Below are positions 9,958 to 19,319 of a DNA stretch of 64,000 bases, piece by piece. Every line of letters begins with the position of its first letter. The stretch's first letter is position 1. The stretch is taken from positions 62,001 to 126,000 of the forward strand of contig JADKAW010000002.1 of the NCBI GenBank assembly GCA_016719055.1, given 5' to 3'. This stretch comes from Candidatus Rhodoferax mariagerensis (GTDB taxonomy: Bacteria; Pseudomonadota; Gammaproteobacteria; Burkholderiales; Burkholderiaceae_C). The position numbers and the translations under genes were made by a program. A model generated the notes under the pieces. That model was not told where the DNA came from and ran no database searches. It saw only the letters and a list, made by a program, of their open reading frames with translations.

Positions 9958-10833
9958 ATGACCGATAAAAATGTAGTCGACGGTATTCTTACGCTTGCGA
10001 CTCCTAGCGATTATTTGAAAGCTATTGGTTTAGCATTGTCGTTGAAGATTACAAATCCTGATTTGCCTCGCGCTGTAGCCTGTAATTCAAGTTTGTTCAC
10101 TTTGCTTGAGCCGTACTTCGACTACTGTATTGAAGAAAGGTGCGACATCAGAGGTTTTGCCCACAAGGTTTTTTTAGACAAGTACAGTCCGTTCGAGAAC
10201 ACGCTATTCCTTGATTCAGATGTGCTTGTTTTTCAATCTGTTCATTCGCATGTTGCTTTGTGGCCCGATCAGGCTTATTCTGCTTGCGGTAAATATAGAT
10301 CAGACGGCGTCAGCGCCTTTGGTTTGGAACGATCTCTCGTCTTGCGGCGATTAGGTGTCAAAGAGATGGTATGTATAGATGGTGCAGGCCATGCTTTTTT
10401 TCGGAAGTCACTGAGTGGTGTGGTATTTGATCGGGCTCGTTTTATTACTAGCAACTATTCCGAATTCGCGGGTAACGCAAAATACGCAGACGAAGATGTT
10501 ATGAATATCGTCATGACAGAATTAGGCTTACAACCAGCAAAATCAGCGGATTTTTTCTCGAGATATCTTTCGGCAGTGTCAGGTACTATCAATTTAAATG
10601 CTTCTGAAGGCGTTTGTGAATTTATCTCACATGATACCGGTCGATTGTTCGCGCCATGTATGATGCATTTTGCTGCCGATGAGGCGCCGCTTGCCTATAC
10701 TCGCTATCTTTGGCGACTCTATGCAACCAGCGGAGTAAGCACAAGCGGCCTGCTTTCTCTTGGTCTGAAAGACTATTATCGACAGCATATTCGTAATCCT
10801 ATCTCACGCTTAAGACAGCGACTTTTTTGCTGA
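9958..10833 (+). CDS. Putative glycosyltransferase (GT-A fold, DxD motif)
   Basis: The 291-residue soluble protein has the layout of a nucleotide-sugar transferase. An N-terminal Rossmann-like part (GILTLATPSDYLKAIGLALS) is followed by a DxD-type metal site in LFLDSDVLVF (about residue 85) and a late acidic patch YADEDVMNIVM. It resembles GT8-like or uncharacterised GT-A enzymes, and I cannot assign a sugar. The ATG at 9958 is chosen because residues upstream (from 9889) form an unlikely Phe/Leu-rich extension. The AT-rich composition matches the flanking ABC gene. Confidence 0.6.
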   Translation: MTDKNVVDGILTLATPSDYLKAIGLALSLKITNPDLPRAVACNSSLFTLLEPYFDYCIEERCDIRGFAHKVFLDKYSPFENTLFLDSDVLVFQSVHSHVALWPDQAYSACGKYRSDGVSAFGLERSLVLRRLGVKEMVCIDGAGHAFFRKSLSGVVFDRARFITSNYSEFAGNAKYADEDVMNIVMTELGLQPAKSADFFSRYLSAVSGTINLNASEGVCEFISHDTGRLFAPCMMHFAADEAPLAYTRYLWRLYATSGVSTSGLLSLGLKDYYRQHIRNPISRLRQRLFC

Positions 10834-10936
10834 TTTTATTACATAAAATTTTGTCGAGCGGTAATTTGTGAACTTTATATTTTCTCTTACGTTGGTAAGT
10901 TATTACTTTTTTGTTAATGGTTAATTCATTTGAACA

Positions 10937-11200
10937 ATGATCAAATATTTAGTGGCTGTGGTATCCCGTTCTTTGATATGTTGCGAAGGTGCTACGTTTG
11001 CCAGCACCCAGAGCCAAGGCGGCGGTCAACTGTCTGCCTTGCAGATTGAGAGCGAGTTGATCTATTTTCGAAAGCATCATGCGCTTGCTGGGGGCTCTAT
11101 GCCGTTTTGTGTGGAAGTTGCGCCGGCGGCCTCTAAATGGCAGCTGCTGCAGTGGAACAACTGCAACCAGAAAGGAACCAATGGAGATTCGCAATGGTCA
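10937..11200 (+). pseudogene. Remnant of a GT2 glycosyltransferase C-terminus
   Basis: A stretch reading LSALQIESELIYFRKHHAL (about 11032-11088) matches the C-terminal signature of GT2 rhamnosyltransferase-like enzymes. Compare LQLESQLIYYRKNYHI in the gene at 28998-29900. The preceding residues correspond to the usual gly/ser-rich linker. No catalytic N-terminal domain is present upstream, and the frame is lost after 11090. I read it as a gene fragment left by deletion. Confidence 0.55.
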
Positions 11201-11235
11201 TGAACAACGCAGGGGCTGCAACACCCCTTTGTCAC

Positions 11236-11276
11236 CAAGGCTTGTCGCCTCAAAGCCTTGATTCGACAAGCTTTTT
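11236..11276 (+). terminator. Possible rho-independent terminator
   Basis: GCTTGTCG at 11240-11247 can pair with CGACAAGC at 11264-11271, followed directly by TTTTT. An alternative stem, CAAGGCTT/AAGCCTTG (11236-11243 with 11253-11260), overlaps it. It lies downstream of the GT2 remnant and upstream of ugd, so it may be the old end of that transcription unit. Confidence 0.4.
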
Positions 11277-11591
11277 CAATTGTCGCAGCCGCGCAACCGC
11301 ATCAAGGCCAAGCCCTTCGGGTGGACTTCGTCCAGCCTTGACCCGGCCGCGCGGCAAGCCCAAAAGCATCTACTCCACCCGTAACGGTATGTCAAATTCC
11401 ACAAAACGACGAAGGACCTTGCTGGGCTGGCGCTACACCTCATTTTGGCTCATGTTGGTGATGATATTTTGGCCGCCAAAGATCTACTCAAGTATCGTGG
11501 CATGCAAGCTGCATGGGCCCAGTTGGCCCATGCCCAGCTGGTGCGCCAACTGTGCCGCACCAACCGCTGGGACACCACCCCCGCCCGTTAA
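11277..11591 (+). pseudogene. Unrecognised C-terminal gene fragment upstream of ugd
   Basis: The frame ending TAA at 11589-11591 encodes a coding-like, Ala/Leu-rich helical stretch (LAGLALHLILAHVGDDILA, then DLLKYRGMQAAWAQLAHAQL) without a start or an N-terminal domain. Codon use resembles the GC-rich genes around it. I do not recognise the family. It is probably the tail of a gene truncated by the same deletion that left the GT2 remnant, 15 bases before ugd. Confidence 0.4.
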
Positions 11592-11606
11592 CCGGAGCCC
11601 AACGCT

Positions 11607-12818
11607 ATGAGTACCACCATCATTACTGTTGCCGGCACTGGCTATGTTGGCCTTTCTATTGCTGTGCTGCTGGCCGCGCGTCACACGGTGCTGGCTGTTG
11701 ACGTTAACCCTGGCAAGGTGGCCGACCTGAACGCCGGGCGTTGCCCCATCGACGATGCCGAAATAGCCCAGCGCCTGCGCCAGGGATGCCTGCGGTTGCG
11801 CGCCACCCTGGATGCCGAATCCGCCTATGCCCAAGCGCAATGGGTCATCATTGCCACACCCACCGACTACGACCCCGAAACCAATGGCTTTGACACCGGC
11901 ACGGTCGAGTCTGTGATACAGACCGTGCTGCGCGTCAACCCCAAGGCGGTGATGGTCATCAAAAGCACCGTGCCGGTGGGCTTTACTGCGCAGATGCGTG
12001 TCAAATATGGCACGCAAAACCTGATCTTTTCGCCCGAGTTTTTGCGCGAAGGCATGGCTTTACACGACAACCTGCACCCCAGCCGAATTGTGGTGGGCGA
12101 AGACAGCGCACGCGCCCGGCAGTTTGCCAACATGCTGCGCGATGCCAGCCAGAAGCCAGAGGCCACCATACTGCTGTGCCACAGCACCGAGGCCGAGGCC
12201 ATCAAGCTCTTTGCCAACACCTACCTCGCCATGCGCGTGGCTTACTTCAATGAGCTAGACACCTATGCCGCTACCCATGGGCTAGACACCCGCCAGATCA
12301 TCGATGGCGTGTGCCTGGACCCGCGCATTGGCCAGCACTACAACAACCCTAGCTTTGGCTATGGTGGCTATTGCCTGCCCAAGGACACCAAGCAACTGCT
12401 GGCCAACTATAAAGACGTGCCCCAAAACCTGATCAACGCCATTGTGGATGCCAACACCACACGCAAAGACTTCATTGCCGCCGACGTCATAGCGAGGAGT
12501 AAAGCGACGCGGCAATCCAGAAGCCCTGCTGCAGAGCCTGTTATTGGCATCTATCGCTTAATCATGAAGGCAGGCAGCGATAACTTTAGGGCCAGCAGCA
12601 TTCAGGGCATCATGAAACGCATCAAGGCTAGGGGCATCTCGTTGGTGTTGTATGAGCCCATGCTGGCGGAAGAGCGTTTTTTTGGCTCACCCGTGCTGAC
12701 AGACCTGGCCACCTTCAAGGCGCAGGCAGACCTGATCATTGCCAACCGTCACAGTACCGATCTGGCCGATGTGGCGGACAAGGTTTACACGCGAGATTTA
12801 TTTGGAGGGGATAGTTGA
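11607..12818 (+). CDS. ugd: UDP-glucose 6-dehydrogenase with an in-frame repeat insertion
   Basis: This enzyme oxidises UDP-glucose to UDP-glucuronate, an EPS precursor. The 403-residue product is collinear with the short E. coli-type Ugd (388 aa). It has the Rossmann motif GTGYVGLS, IIATPTDYDP, KSTVPVGFT, the active-site segment FGYGGYCLPKDT with the catalytic Cys, and IYRLIMKAGSDNFRASSI. Where E. coli Ugd has a short loop after KDFIA, this protein carries about eleven extra residues (VIARSKATRQSRSPAAEP). They are encoded by a copy of the dispersed repeat also found at 6098-6184. The reading frame stays open, so the enzyme may still work. Confidence 0.9.
   Translation: MSTTIITVAGTGYVGLSIAVLLAARHTVLAVDVNPGKVADLNAGRCPIDDAEIAQRLRQGCLRLRATLDAESAYAQAQWVIIATPTDYDPETNGFDTGTVESVIQTVLRVNPKAVMVIKSTVPVGFTAQMRVKYGTQNLIFSPEFLREGMALHDNLHPSRIVVGEDSARARQFANMLRDASQKPEATILLCHSTEAEAIKLFANTYLAMRVAYFNELDTYAATHGLDTRQIIDGVCLDPRIGQHYNNPSFGYGGYCLPKDTKQLLANYKDVPQNLINAIVDANTTRKDFIAADVIARSKATRQSRSPAAEPVIGIYRLIMKAGSDNFRASSIQGIMKRIKARGISLVLYEPMLAEERFFGSPVLTDLATFKAQADLIIANRHSTDLADVADKVYTRDLFGGDS
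12485..12520 (+). repeat. Dispersed repeat copy inside ugd coding sequence
   Basis: The sequence (CGTCATAGCGAGGAGTAAAG, then CGACGCGGCAATCC) is a slightly diverged copy of the unit at 6149-6184. It lies wholly inside ugd, keeps the frame and encodes ARSKATRQSR. This resembles the palindromic elements known to insert in frame in Rickettsia genes. Confidence 0.8.
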
Positions 12819-12908
12819 TGACCACAAATCTTGCAAAATATCTGTCTGCAACTTGGCACAGCAAACCGTGGTCTATTCGTAAAGTCAACCCTTTCAATAC
12901 ACGTGGTA

Positions 12909-13973
12909 ATGAAAAAATTTAGATCTCAATATAGCACCGAAAAATGGATATTGATCACGCTTCATAATGCAATCAGCCAAAGTCAGATTTATCCGTTCTA
13001 TTTTTTTGGAGAATATTTAAGAAATGAATTCTCTGTTGAATTTATAGAGATTGACTTATCTGCCTTTGAGGCCACGCCTGAAAGGCAAGATGATGTAGCG
13101 GCTGTTTTTTTTCAATTCTGGATTGATAAAACACACGACCAGATTGAAGGCATTGTTGAAAAAATAAAAAAATCATATCCGCATGCTCGATTGATATTTA
13201 TTGATTCGTTTGCGCCGGCAGACCTGCGGTATGCTAAAGTGCTCAATCCACTAGTCGATATTTATATCAAAAAGAGTTTGCTAAAGGATCGATCACTTTA
13301 CGGAAAGCCTACGCATGGCGATACAAACTTGTCAGATTGGTATGGTCAGCACTTTCATATCAAGCAAGACATTTCTTCTTTTGATGTGCCAGATGTTTTC
13401 TTAAATAAATTAAGGGTAGGGCCAAGTTTTTTTACTGCACCCTATTTGCTACCAACTTTTTGGGGAAATAGAAATAATCTTGGTAGTGAACGGCGGTTTG
13501 ATTTACATGTGCGCCTTGGCGGAGCTGGTAGCACAGGTTGGTATGAAAGAATGCGTCAATTATCTATAAATACCGTTAAACAGATAACTAAAGCTAGTTG
13601 TACATCGATTGGTAATGTGAGCAAAACACATTATTTGACAGAGATGCGAAAATCTATGGCGTGCTTTAGTCCATTTGGTTATGGCGAAATATGTTGGCGC
13701 GATCATGAGGCCATTGCTTTTGGCACAGTTTTGATAAAGCCTGACATGAATCATCTGGAAACATATCCTAATATCTATGCAAACGATGAAACTTATATAG
13801 CATGCCATTGGGATTTTTCTGACTTGCAGGAGTGTCTTGAAAGGCTTCTTGATGATGCATCGCTGCGACAACGTGTAGCAACGAATGCATTTGACATACT
13901 GAGCAACTACCTGACTGAGTTTAACTTTCCCAAGTTTGTGCATCAATGCGCTCAAGGTGACTGTGTTGTTTAG
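12909..13973 (+). CDS. Putative glycosyltransferase (exostosin/GT1-like C-terminus)
   Basis: The 354-residue AT-rich gene has an N-terminal alpha/beta domain and a C-terminal part with SPFGYGEICWRDHEAIAFGT. That pattern of an acidic residue, then EAIA and G, is typical of the donor-site end of GT-B or exostosin-like transferases. A tail LLDDASLRQRVATNAFDIL follows, as in family 1 glycosyltransferases. The ATG at 12909 (MKKFRSQ) is preferred over the upstream frame start. Its product probably adds one sugar of the EPS repeat unit; donor and acceptor are unknown. It overlaps the next gene's start by about 17 bases. Confidence 0.6.
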   Translation: MKKFRSQYSTEKWILITLHNAISQSQIYPFYFFGEYLRNEFSVEFIEIDLSAFEATPERQDDVAAVFFQFWIDKTHDQIEGIVEKIKKSYPHARLIFIDSFAPADLRYAKVLNPLVDIYIKKSLLKDRSLYGKPTHGDTNLSDWYGQHFHIKQDISSFDVPDVFLNKLRVGPSFFTAPYLLPTFWGNRNNLGSERRFDLHVRLGGAGSTGWYERMRQLSINTVKQITKASCTSIGNVSKTHYLTEMRKSMACFSPFGYGEICWRDHEAIAFGTVLIKPDMNHLETYPNIYANDETYIACHWDFSDLQECLERLLDDASLRQRVATNAFDILSNYLTEFNFPKFVHQCAQGDCVV

Positions 13974-14499
13974 CAATATCCGCGCTGACTTGTCCGCGCA
14001 CGGCACCAACCGGGGTGCCCAAGGTTTTTGGGCGCTGGTGGTGTATCGCTACGGTTGCTGGCGCTACACGGTGCGCCCCACGTGGCTGCGCAAGGTGTTT
14101 TCGCTGTTCTACCATGTGCTTTACAAGCTGGTGCAAATACTCACCGGCATCGAACTGCCCTGCGAGGTACAAATTGGCCACCATTTTGTGATAGACCACT
14201 TTGGTGGCATTGTCATCAGCGGCTACGCCCGCTTTGGCGACCACTGCCGCATCCGCAGCGGTGTGGTGGTGGGGCTCAAGAATGTGGACGACCCGTGCGC
14301 TCCTCAGATCGGCAACCATGTGGACATTGGCACTGGTGCCAAGGTGCTAGGCAACATCCGCATTGGTAACCATGTGGTGATTGGTGCCAACGCCGTGGTG
14401 TTGCAGGATGTGCCAGACTGGTATGTGGCTGTGGGAGTACCGGCGGTGGTCAAGCCCCGGCGTGACCGGCCACTAAATGCAGAGGTAGGCGGCCCATGA
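13957..14499 (+). CDS. Serine-acetyltransferase-like hexapeptide-repeat acetyltransferase
   Basis: The N-terminal helices (FSNIRADLSAHGTNRGAQGF) are followed by a left-handed beta-helix of hexapeptide repeats (EVQIGHHFVIDHFGGIVISG, VDIGTGAKVLGNIRIGNHVV) with catalytic-type histidine in IDHFGG. This is the CysE/LbH-SAT fold. Beside a second such gene in an EPS operon it is more likely a sugar O-acetyltransferase than a cysteine biosynthesis enzyme. A GTG start at 13957 is chosen. The stop overlaps the following ATG by four bases. From here to 19198 genes are GC-rich and tightly packed. Confidence 0.72.
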   Translation: MTVLFSNIRADLSAHGTNRGAQGFWALVVYRYGCWRYTVRPTWLRKVFSLFYHVLYKLVQILTGIELPCEVQIGHHFVIDHFGGIVISGYARFGDHCRIRSGVVVGLKNVDDPCAPQIGNHVDIGTGAKVLGNIRIGNHVVIGANAVVLQDVPDWYVAVGVPAVVKPRRDRPLNAEVGGP

Positions 14500-15020
14500 G
14501 CAACCCCCAAATCAGAGTCACCGAGCCCGATTGGTCACGCGAGCAAATGCGTTCGCGTGAATGGAACCCCGGCAAATTCCTGCTGGCCAGCCTGCGTGAT
14601 TACCAGCGTTATCAGGCCCATGGTGGGGTGATAGACGGCCTGTTGCGCCGCTGGGCCGTGCTGTTCCACCGACTCTGGAGCACAGTTAGAGGCGCAGACA
14701 TTGCGCTGAGTTGCCAAATTGGCGGGGGCCTGCTACTGCCGCACCCCAACGGGGTGGTACTGTACCCAGGCGCCTTGATTGGTCCCAACTGCCTTATTTT
14801 TCAACAGGTTACGTTGGGCACCCGGGGCAAGCCCGGCGCACCCCGGCTGGCCGGGCATGTGGATGTGGGCGCCGGAACCAAGCTGCTGGGCCACATCACT
14901 GTTGGGCCACATGCGCTGGTGGGGGCCAACGCGGTGGTGTTGAGTGATGTGCCGGCCCATGGTATGGTGGTCGGCAATCCGGCTGTAGTGAAGTTGGCTA
15001 AGCAAGCGGGGCGACAATGA
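14496..15020 (+). CDS. Second hexapeptide-repeat acetyltransferase (serine acetyltransferase-like)
   Basis: The 174-residue protein has a helical N-terminus and a beta-helix domain: IGGGLLLPHPNGVVLYPGAL carries the conserved His, then IFQQVTLGTRG and VDVGAGTKLLGHITVG. Like its upstream neighbour it belongs to the CysE-type acyltransferase family and probably decorates EPS sugars with acetyl groups. It overlaps both neighbours by ATGA, indicating a translationally coupled operon. The two tandem acetyltransferases are only moderately similar, so they may have different acceptors. Confidence 0.72.
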   Translation: MSNPQIRVTEPDWSREQMRSREWNPGKFLLASLRDYQRYQAHGGVIDGLLRRWAVLFHRLWSTVRGADIALSCQIGGGLLLPHPNGVVLYPGALIGPNCLIFQQVTLGTRGKPGAPRLAGHVDVGAGTKLLGHITVGPHALVGANAVVLSDVPAHGMVVGNPAVVKLAKQAGRQ

Positions 15021-15995
15021 AGCAGACCCCACCGTTGCAACTGACTGGCGCGGTGGCCATTGGCCGCAACGAAGGTGAACGCCTGCGCGCCTGCTTGACC
15101 TCTTTGGTGGACCGTGTGGCGCATGTGGTGTATGTGGACTCGGGCTCCACTGATGGCTCGGTGGTTATGGCGGAGGCCATGGGTGTACAGGTGGTCAGGC
15201 TGGACATGGCCGCACCATTCACCGCCGCGCGCGCGCGCAACGAGGGTTTTGCGGCGCTTATGACAAGCCAGCCCGGGTTGTGCTTCGTGCAGTTTGTGGA
15301 TGGTGATTGTGAAGTGATGCCGGGCTGGCTGCCTGCAGCCCAGCAGTTTTTGGGCGCCAGCCCCCAACACGCGGTGGTGTGCGGTCGAAGGCGCGAGCGT
15401 TACCCAGAGTGCAGTGTATACAACCGCCTGTGTGACATCGAGTGGGACACCCCCGTGGGCGAAGCCAAGGCCTGTGGTGGTGATGCACTGATGCGAGTGG
15501 CAGCCTTGCAACAGTTGGGCGGCTACCGTGCGCGACCTGATTGCGGGTGAAGAGCCAGAACTGTGCGTGCGCCTGCGGCAGTTGGGCTGGTACATCCATC
15601 GCCTGGGCCAAGAGATGACTCTTCACGATGCAGCCATGACGCGCTTAGGCCAATGGTGGCGGCGCAGTGTTCGCGCTGGTTATGCCTTTGCTGAAGGTGC
15701 CTGGCTGCATGGGGCGCCGCCAGAGCGACACTGGGTGGCTGAAACCCGGCGTGCGCTGCTGTGGGGGTTGGCGTTGCCATTGACCATGCTGCTGATGGCA
15801 ATGCTGTTTCACCCGGCTTGGTTGGCATTGGCGTTGGCATACCCATTGCAGGCCTTGCGCTTGGCACGGCAACCGGGCGGGTTGCCTCGGGCAGGTTTCT
15901 TGGTGCTCGGCAAATTTTCAGAGGCATGGGGTGCCCTGCGGTATTACAAAGGCTTGCTGCTGCGCCACAAGGCAGCACTGATTGAGTACAAGTAA
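15017..15995 (+). pseudogene. GT2 glycosyltransferase, frameshifted near 15528
   Basis: Frames 15017-15550 and 15528-15995 join into one GT-A family 2 enzyme of about 325 residues. Motifs are VAIGRNEGERLRACLTSL, VYVDSGSTDGS, a DxD-like FVDGDCEVMPGW, then AGEEPELCVRLRQLGW (the catalytic ED-type motif), with two hydrophobic helices at the C-terminus. The break lies at the GGYR/DLIAGEE junction, 15525-15533, and a single-base change restores the frame. The stop overlaps the next start (TAATG). Confidence 0.75.
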
Positions 15996-17210
15996 TGCGC
16001 GTCGCCTACTTCATCAACCAATACCCCAAGGTCAGCCACAGCTTTATACGGCGCGAAATTCAGGCGCTGGAGCGCCTGGGTGTGGCAGTGCAGCGGATCG
16101 CCCTGCGCGGCTGGGCTGATCCCGTGGCCGATGCCTCAGACCAGGCTGAAAAGCTCTTGACGCGCTATGTATTGCAAGGTGGGGTTTCTAAGCTTTTTTG
16201 GGCTACAACGCTTGCTGCGCTTGCGGCTCCAGCTATGTTTTTAAAAGCGTTTTGGTTGTCCTTGCAGATGGGCCGCCGGGCTGACCGGCCCTGGCCCTAC
16301 CACTTGATCTACCTGGCAGAGGCTTGCCGCATGTTGCCATGGCTGCGCGCAGACGGGGTGCGACATGTGCATGCACACTTCGGCACCAATTCGGCCGAGG
16401 TGGTCATGCTGGTGCAAGCCCTGGGTGGCCCGGGTTACAGCTTTACCGTGCATGGGCCAGAAGAGTTTGACAAGCCCGAGTTCATCCATTTAGGCGAGAA
16501 GATCATCCGCGCGCGCTTTGTGGTGGCCATCAGCAGCTATGGGCGCAGCCAGCTGTATCGGTGGGTGCCGCATAGCCAGTGGGCCAAGGTGCAGGTGGTG
16601 CACTGTGGGCTAGAGCAGGCTTTTCACGATGTGGCTGTGAAGTGCCAGTGCCAACTGCCCCACGCCCGGTATGTGTCGGCCGCTTGTGTGAGCAAAAGGC
16701 CAGTTGCTATTGTTGGAGGCAGCGCGCAGTTTGCGCGACCGTGGCATGGCGCTAGAGCTGGTGTTGGCAGGTGATGGCGAGATGCGGCCCGAGCTAGAGC
16801 GACTGATCGCCAGCCATGGCCTGCAGTCGCAGGTGCATATCACCGGCTGGATCAGCGCCGAACAGGTGCGCGCCGAGTTGCTGGCAGCACGTGCGCTGGT
16901 GTTGCCCAGCTTTGCCGAAGGCCTGCCGGTGGTCATCATGGAGGCCATGGCGCTGCGCCGCCCGGTGCTTAGCACCTATGTGGCGGGCATCCCAGAGCTG
17001 GTGCGCCCAGGGCGCGACGGCTGGCTGTTTGAAGCCGGCAGCGCACCGGCGCTGGCTGATGCCATGGCAGCGTGTCTGCAATGCCCGCCCGGTGCGCTGC
17101 AAGCCATGGGCGATGCCGCGCATGCCCATGTGTTACAGCGTCACAACATTGAAACCGAGGCCGTCAAGCTGGCCGATCTGTTTGCTATGCATTGTGGGGC
17201 TGAGCCATGA
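15995..17210 (+). pseudogene. GT1 (GT-B) glycosyltransferase, two frameshifts near 16674 and 16699
   Basis: The N-terminal half (MRVAYFINQYPKVSHSFIRR, HAHFGTNSAEV, FTVHGPEEFDKP) and the C-terminal half (LVLAGDGEMRPELERL, LPSFAEGLPVVIMEAMA) belong to one WcaL/EpsD-type transferase of about 405 residues. Between them three frames are needed: a missing base after 16674, then VGRLCEQK, then a missing G in the AAAAGG run near 16699, leading into GQLLLLEAARSLRDRG. Both halves keep the conserved EX7E donor-site motif (ENGLP-like FAEGLPVVIME). Either the gene is recently broken or the sequence has local errors. Confidence 0.75.
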
Positions 17211-18416
17211 GTCTGAGCACTGTGCTGGTGGTCGCCGCTTATTTGGGCTTGCTGGCGCTAGCTGTACCGGTGCTGGTGCTGTTGGCCCAGGTGACGCTGG
17301 GTTTGCGCCAGCAGCGTGCCGGGCCGGGGGCTGCAGGCGCGGTGCCCACCGTGCTGGCAGCGCGGCCAGCCGTGGCGATGTTGGTGCCGGCCCACAACGA
17401 ATCTGCAGTCATCAGTGCCACCCTTGCAGGCCTGTGCGCCCAGTTCCAGCCGGGCGACCGGCTGCTGGTGGTGGCTGACAACTGCGCCGACAACACTGCA
17501 GACCTGGCCCGCGCCGCTGGTGCCGAGGTGGTGGTGCGCCAGCACGACACCCTGCGTGGCAAGGGCTTTGCGCTTGACTTTGGCGTGCGGCACCTGGCGG
17601 CGCAGCCGCCAGATGTGCTGGTGGTTGTGGATGCAGACTGCCAATTGCAACCCGGCAGCCTGGATGTGCTGGCGCGCCAGGCTGAGCTGTTAGGCCGGCC
17701 GATGCAGGCGCTGTATCTGATGCATGCGCCACCAGACGCGTCTCTGCGCCAGCGCGTGGCTGCCTGGGCCTGGCGCGTCAAAAACTGGGCACGCCCCCTG
17801 GGCTGGCACCGCCTGGGTTGGCCCTGCCAGTTGATGGGCACGGGCATGGCTTTCCCCTGGGCCATGGCTGTGCGCATGGATTTGGCCAACGGCCATTTGG
17901 TTGAAGACATGAAGCTGGGCGCGGAGCTGGCGTTGGCTGGCACCCCGCCGCTGTTTTGCCCGCAGGCGCTGATCACCAGTCAGTTCCCGCTGCAGGCAGC
18001 GGCCCAGCAAAGCCAGCGCAAGCGCTGGGAGCACGGCCACCTGGGCGTGTTGCCTTACGCTGGCGCCGCGCCTGCTGTGGCGCGCGGTGCGGGCGTGCAG
18101 TGGGCCCACACTGGCCTTGGCCCTTGATCTGTTGGTGCCACCGGTGGCGCTGATGGCGGCGCTTCTGGCCGTGGCGTGGGGGCTGGCACTGGGGCTGCTG
18201 CTGTGCGTTGGGGTGTCGGGGCCGTGGGTATGCGCCACTGGGCTTGTGCTGGCATTCAAGCTGGCATTGGCATTGGCCTGGCAGGGGTGGGGGCGTGACC
18301 TGGTGAGCGTGCGAGAGTGGCTGCATGTGCCCCTGTATGTGCTGGCCAAGCTGCCACTGTATATAGGCTTTGTGTTCAGGCGGCAAAAAGCCTGGGTACG
18401 CACTGACCGTCAATGA
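17207..18416 (+). pseudogene. GT2 membrane glycosyltransferase, frameshifted near 18053
   Basis: An N-terminal membrane helix precedes a family 2 catalytic domain: VAMLVPAHNESAVISATLAG, VVADNCADNTADLARAAGAE, DADCQLQPGSL with the DxD, and the product-binding QSQRKRWEHGHLG (Q/RxxRW). The frame is lost at GTGTTGCCTTACG (18047-18059). Removing one C restores a C-terminal region with three membrane helices that ends at 18416. This architecture matches processive or lipid-linked transferases. The stop overlaps the next ATG by four bases. Confidence 0.76.
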
Positions 18417-19198
18417 ACAACACCGCGCCACCCCCCCCCCATGATGCCCGGCCGTTGGTGCACATTGCCGGCTTGCCCTTTGATGTGGTAGACACAGCAG
18501 GCGCGGTCAGCCGGCTCTGCCAGGCCATGCGCGACCGGCGTAGGCTGTTTTTGTCCACACCCAACCTCAACTTTTTGATGACAGCGCAGCGCGACCCAGC
18601 ATTTAAAGAGTCGGTGCTGCGCAGTGACATGTCGGTGGCTGACGGCATGCCCATTGTCTGGCTGGCCAGGCACCAGGGCACGCCACTGCCAGAGCGGGTG
18701 GCCGGTGCTAGCGTGTTTGAGGCCCTGCGCCGCGGCGATGGGCAAGCCGTGTTGCAGCGTCCAGTGCGCGTGTTCTTCTTTGGTGGCCCCACAGGGGTGG
18801 CAGACAAGGCCTGTTCGGTGCTAAATGTCGAGCATGCAGCAGGTGGGCCAATGCAGTGCGTGGGCGCGCTGTGCCCGGGCTTTGGCAGTGTGGCAGATAT
18901 GTCCACCCTGCAGTGCTGCAACAGATCAATGCCAGTGGGGCGGATTTTTTGCGGTAGCCCTGGGCGCAGCCAAGGGCAGGCCTGGATCATGCATAACCTG
19001 GCCCAGTTGCAGGTGCCGGTGGTCAGCCACCTGGGGGCTGTGGTCAACTTTGTGGCAGGCCAGGTCGGCCGGGCGCCACTGTGGATGCAAAGGTTGGGGC
19101 TGGAATGGCTGTGGCGCATTAAAGAAGAGCCCACCCTGTTCAAGCGATATCGGCGGGATGGGTGGGGGTTTTTGGGGTTATGGTGGCGTAACATCTAA
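18413..19198 (+). CDS. WecG/TagA/CpsF-family glycosyltransferase, with internally scrambled segment
   Basis: The GT26 family protein (261 residues) has PNLNFLMTAQRDPAFKESVL and SDMSVADGMPIVWLAR, followed by FFFGGPTGVADKAC. Near residues 165-190 the expected sequence is present, but spread over three frames: AVLQQINASGADFL in one, AVALGAAKG in another, then QAWIMHN back in the first. Three small indels between 18905 and 18975 cancel out, so the frame stays open but the conserved G(A/S)xKQE-type motif is destroyed. Members transfer N-acetylmannosaminuronate or similar sugars to lipid carriers. It is the last gene of the coupled operon. Confidence 0.72.
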   Translation: MNNTAPPPPHDARPLVHIAGLPFDVVDTAGAVSRLCQAMRDRRRLFLSTPNLNFLMTAQRDPAFKESVLRSDMSVADGMPIVWLARHQGTPLPERVAGASVFEALRRGDGQAVLQRPVRVFFFGGPTGVADKACSVLNVEHAAGGPMQCVGALCPGFGSVADMSTLQCCNRSMPVGRIFCGSPGRSQGQAWIMHNLAQLQVPVVSHLGAVVNFVAGQVGRAPLWMQRLGLEWLWRIKEEPTLFKRYRRDGWGFLGLWWRNI

Positions 19199-19319
19199 AC
19201 AACGACCAGCTTCTATAACTGTCGAAAGAACGTAAATGGACTGAAATCTCCATGAATCAACCAAGTAAGTAACGACTAAAAGTATAATCATACGGAAAAT
19301 AATTGCACAATGAACTAAA

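Noticed and set aside
15017..19198. Programmed frameshifting as explanation of the split glycosyltransferase genes
   Set aside because: Breaks occur at different sites and in both directions, without slippery heptamers and downstream structures that I can see; indels or sequence errors are simpler.
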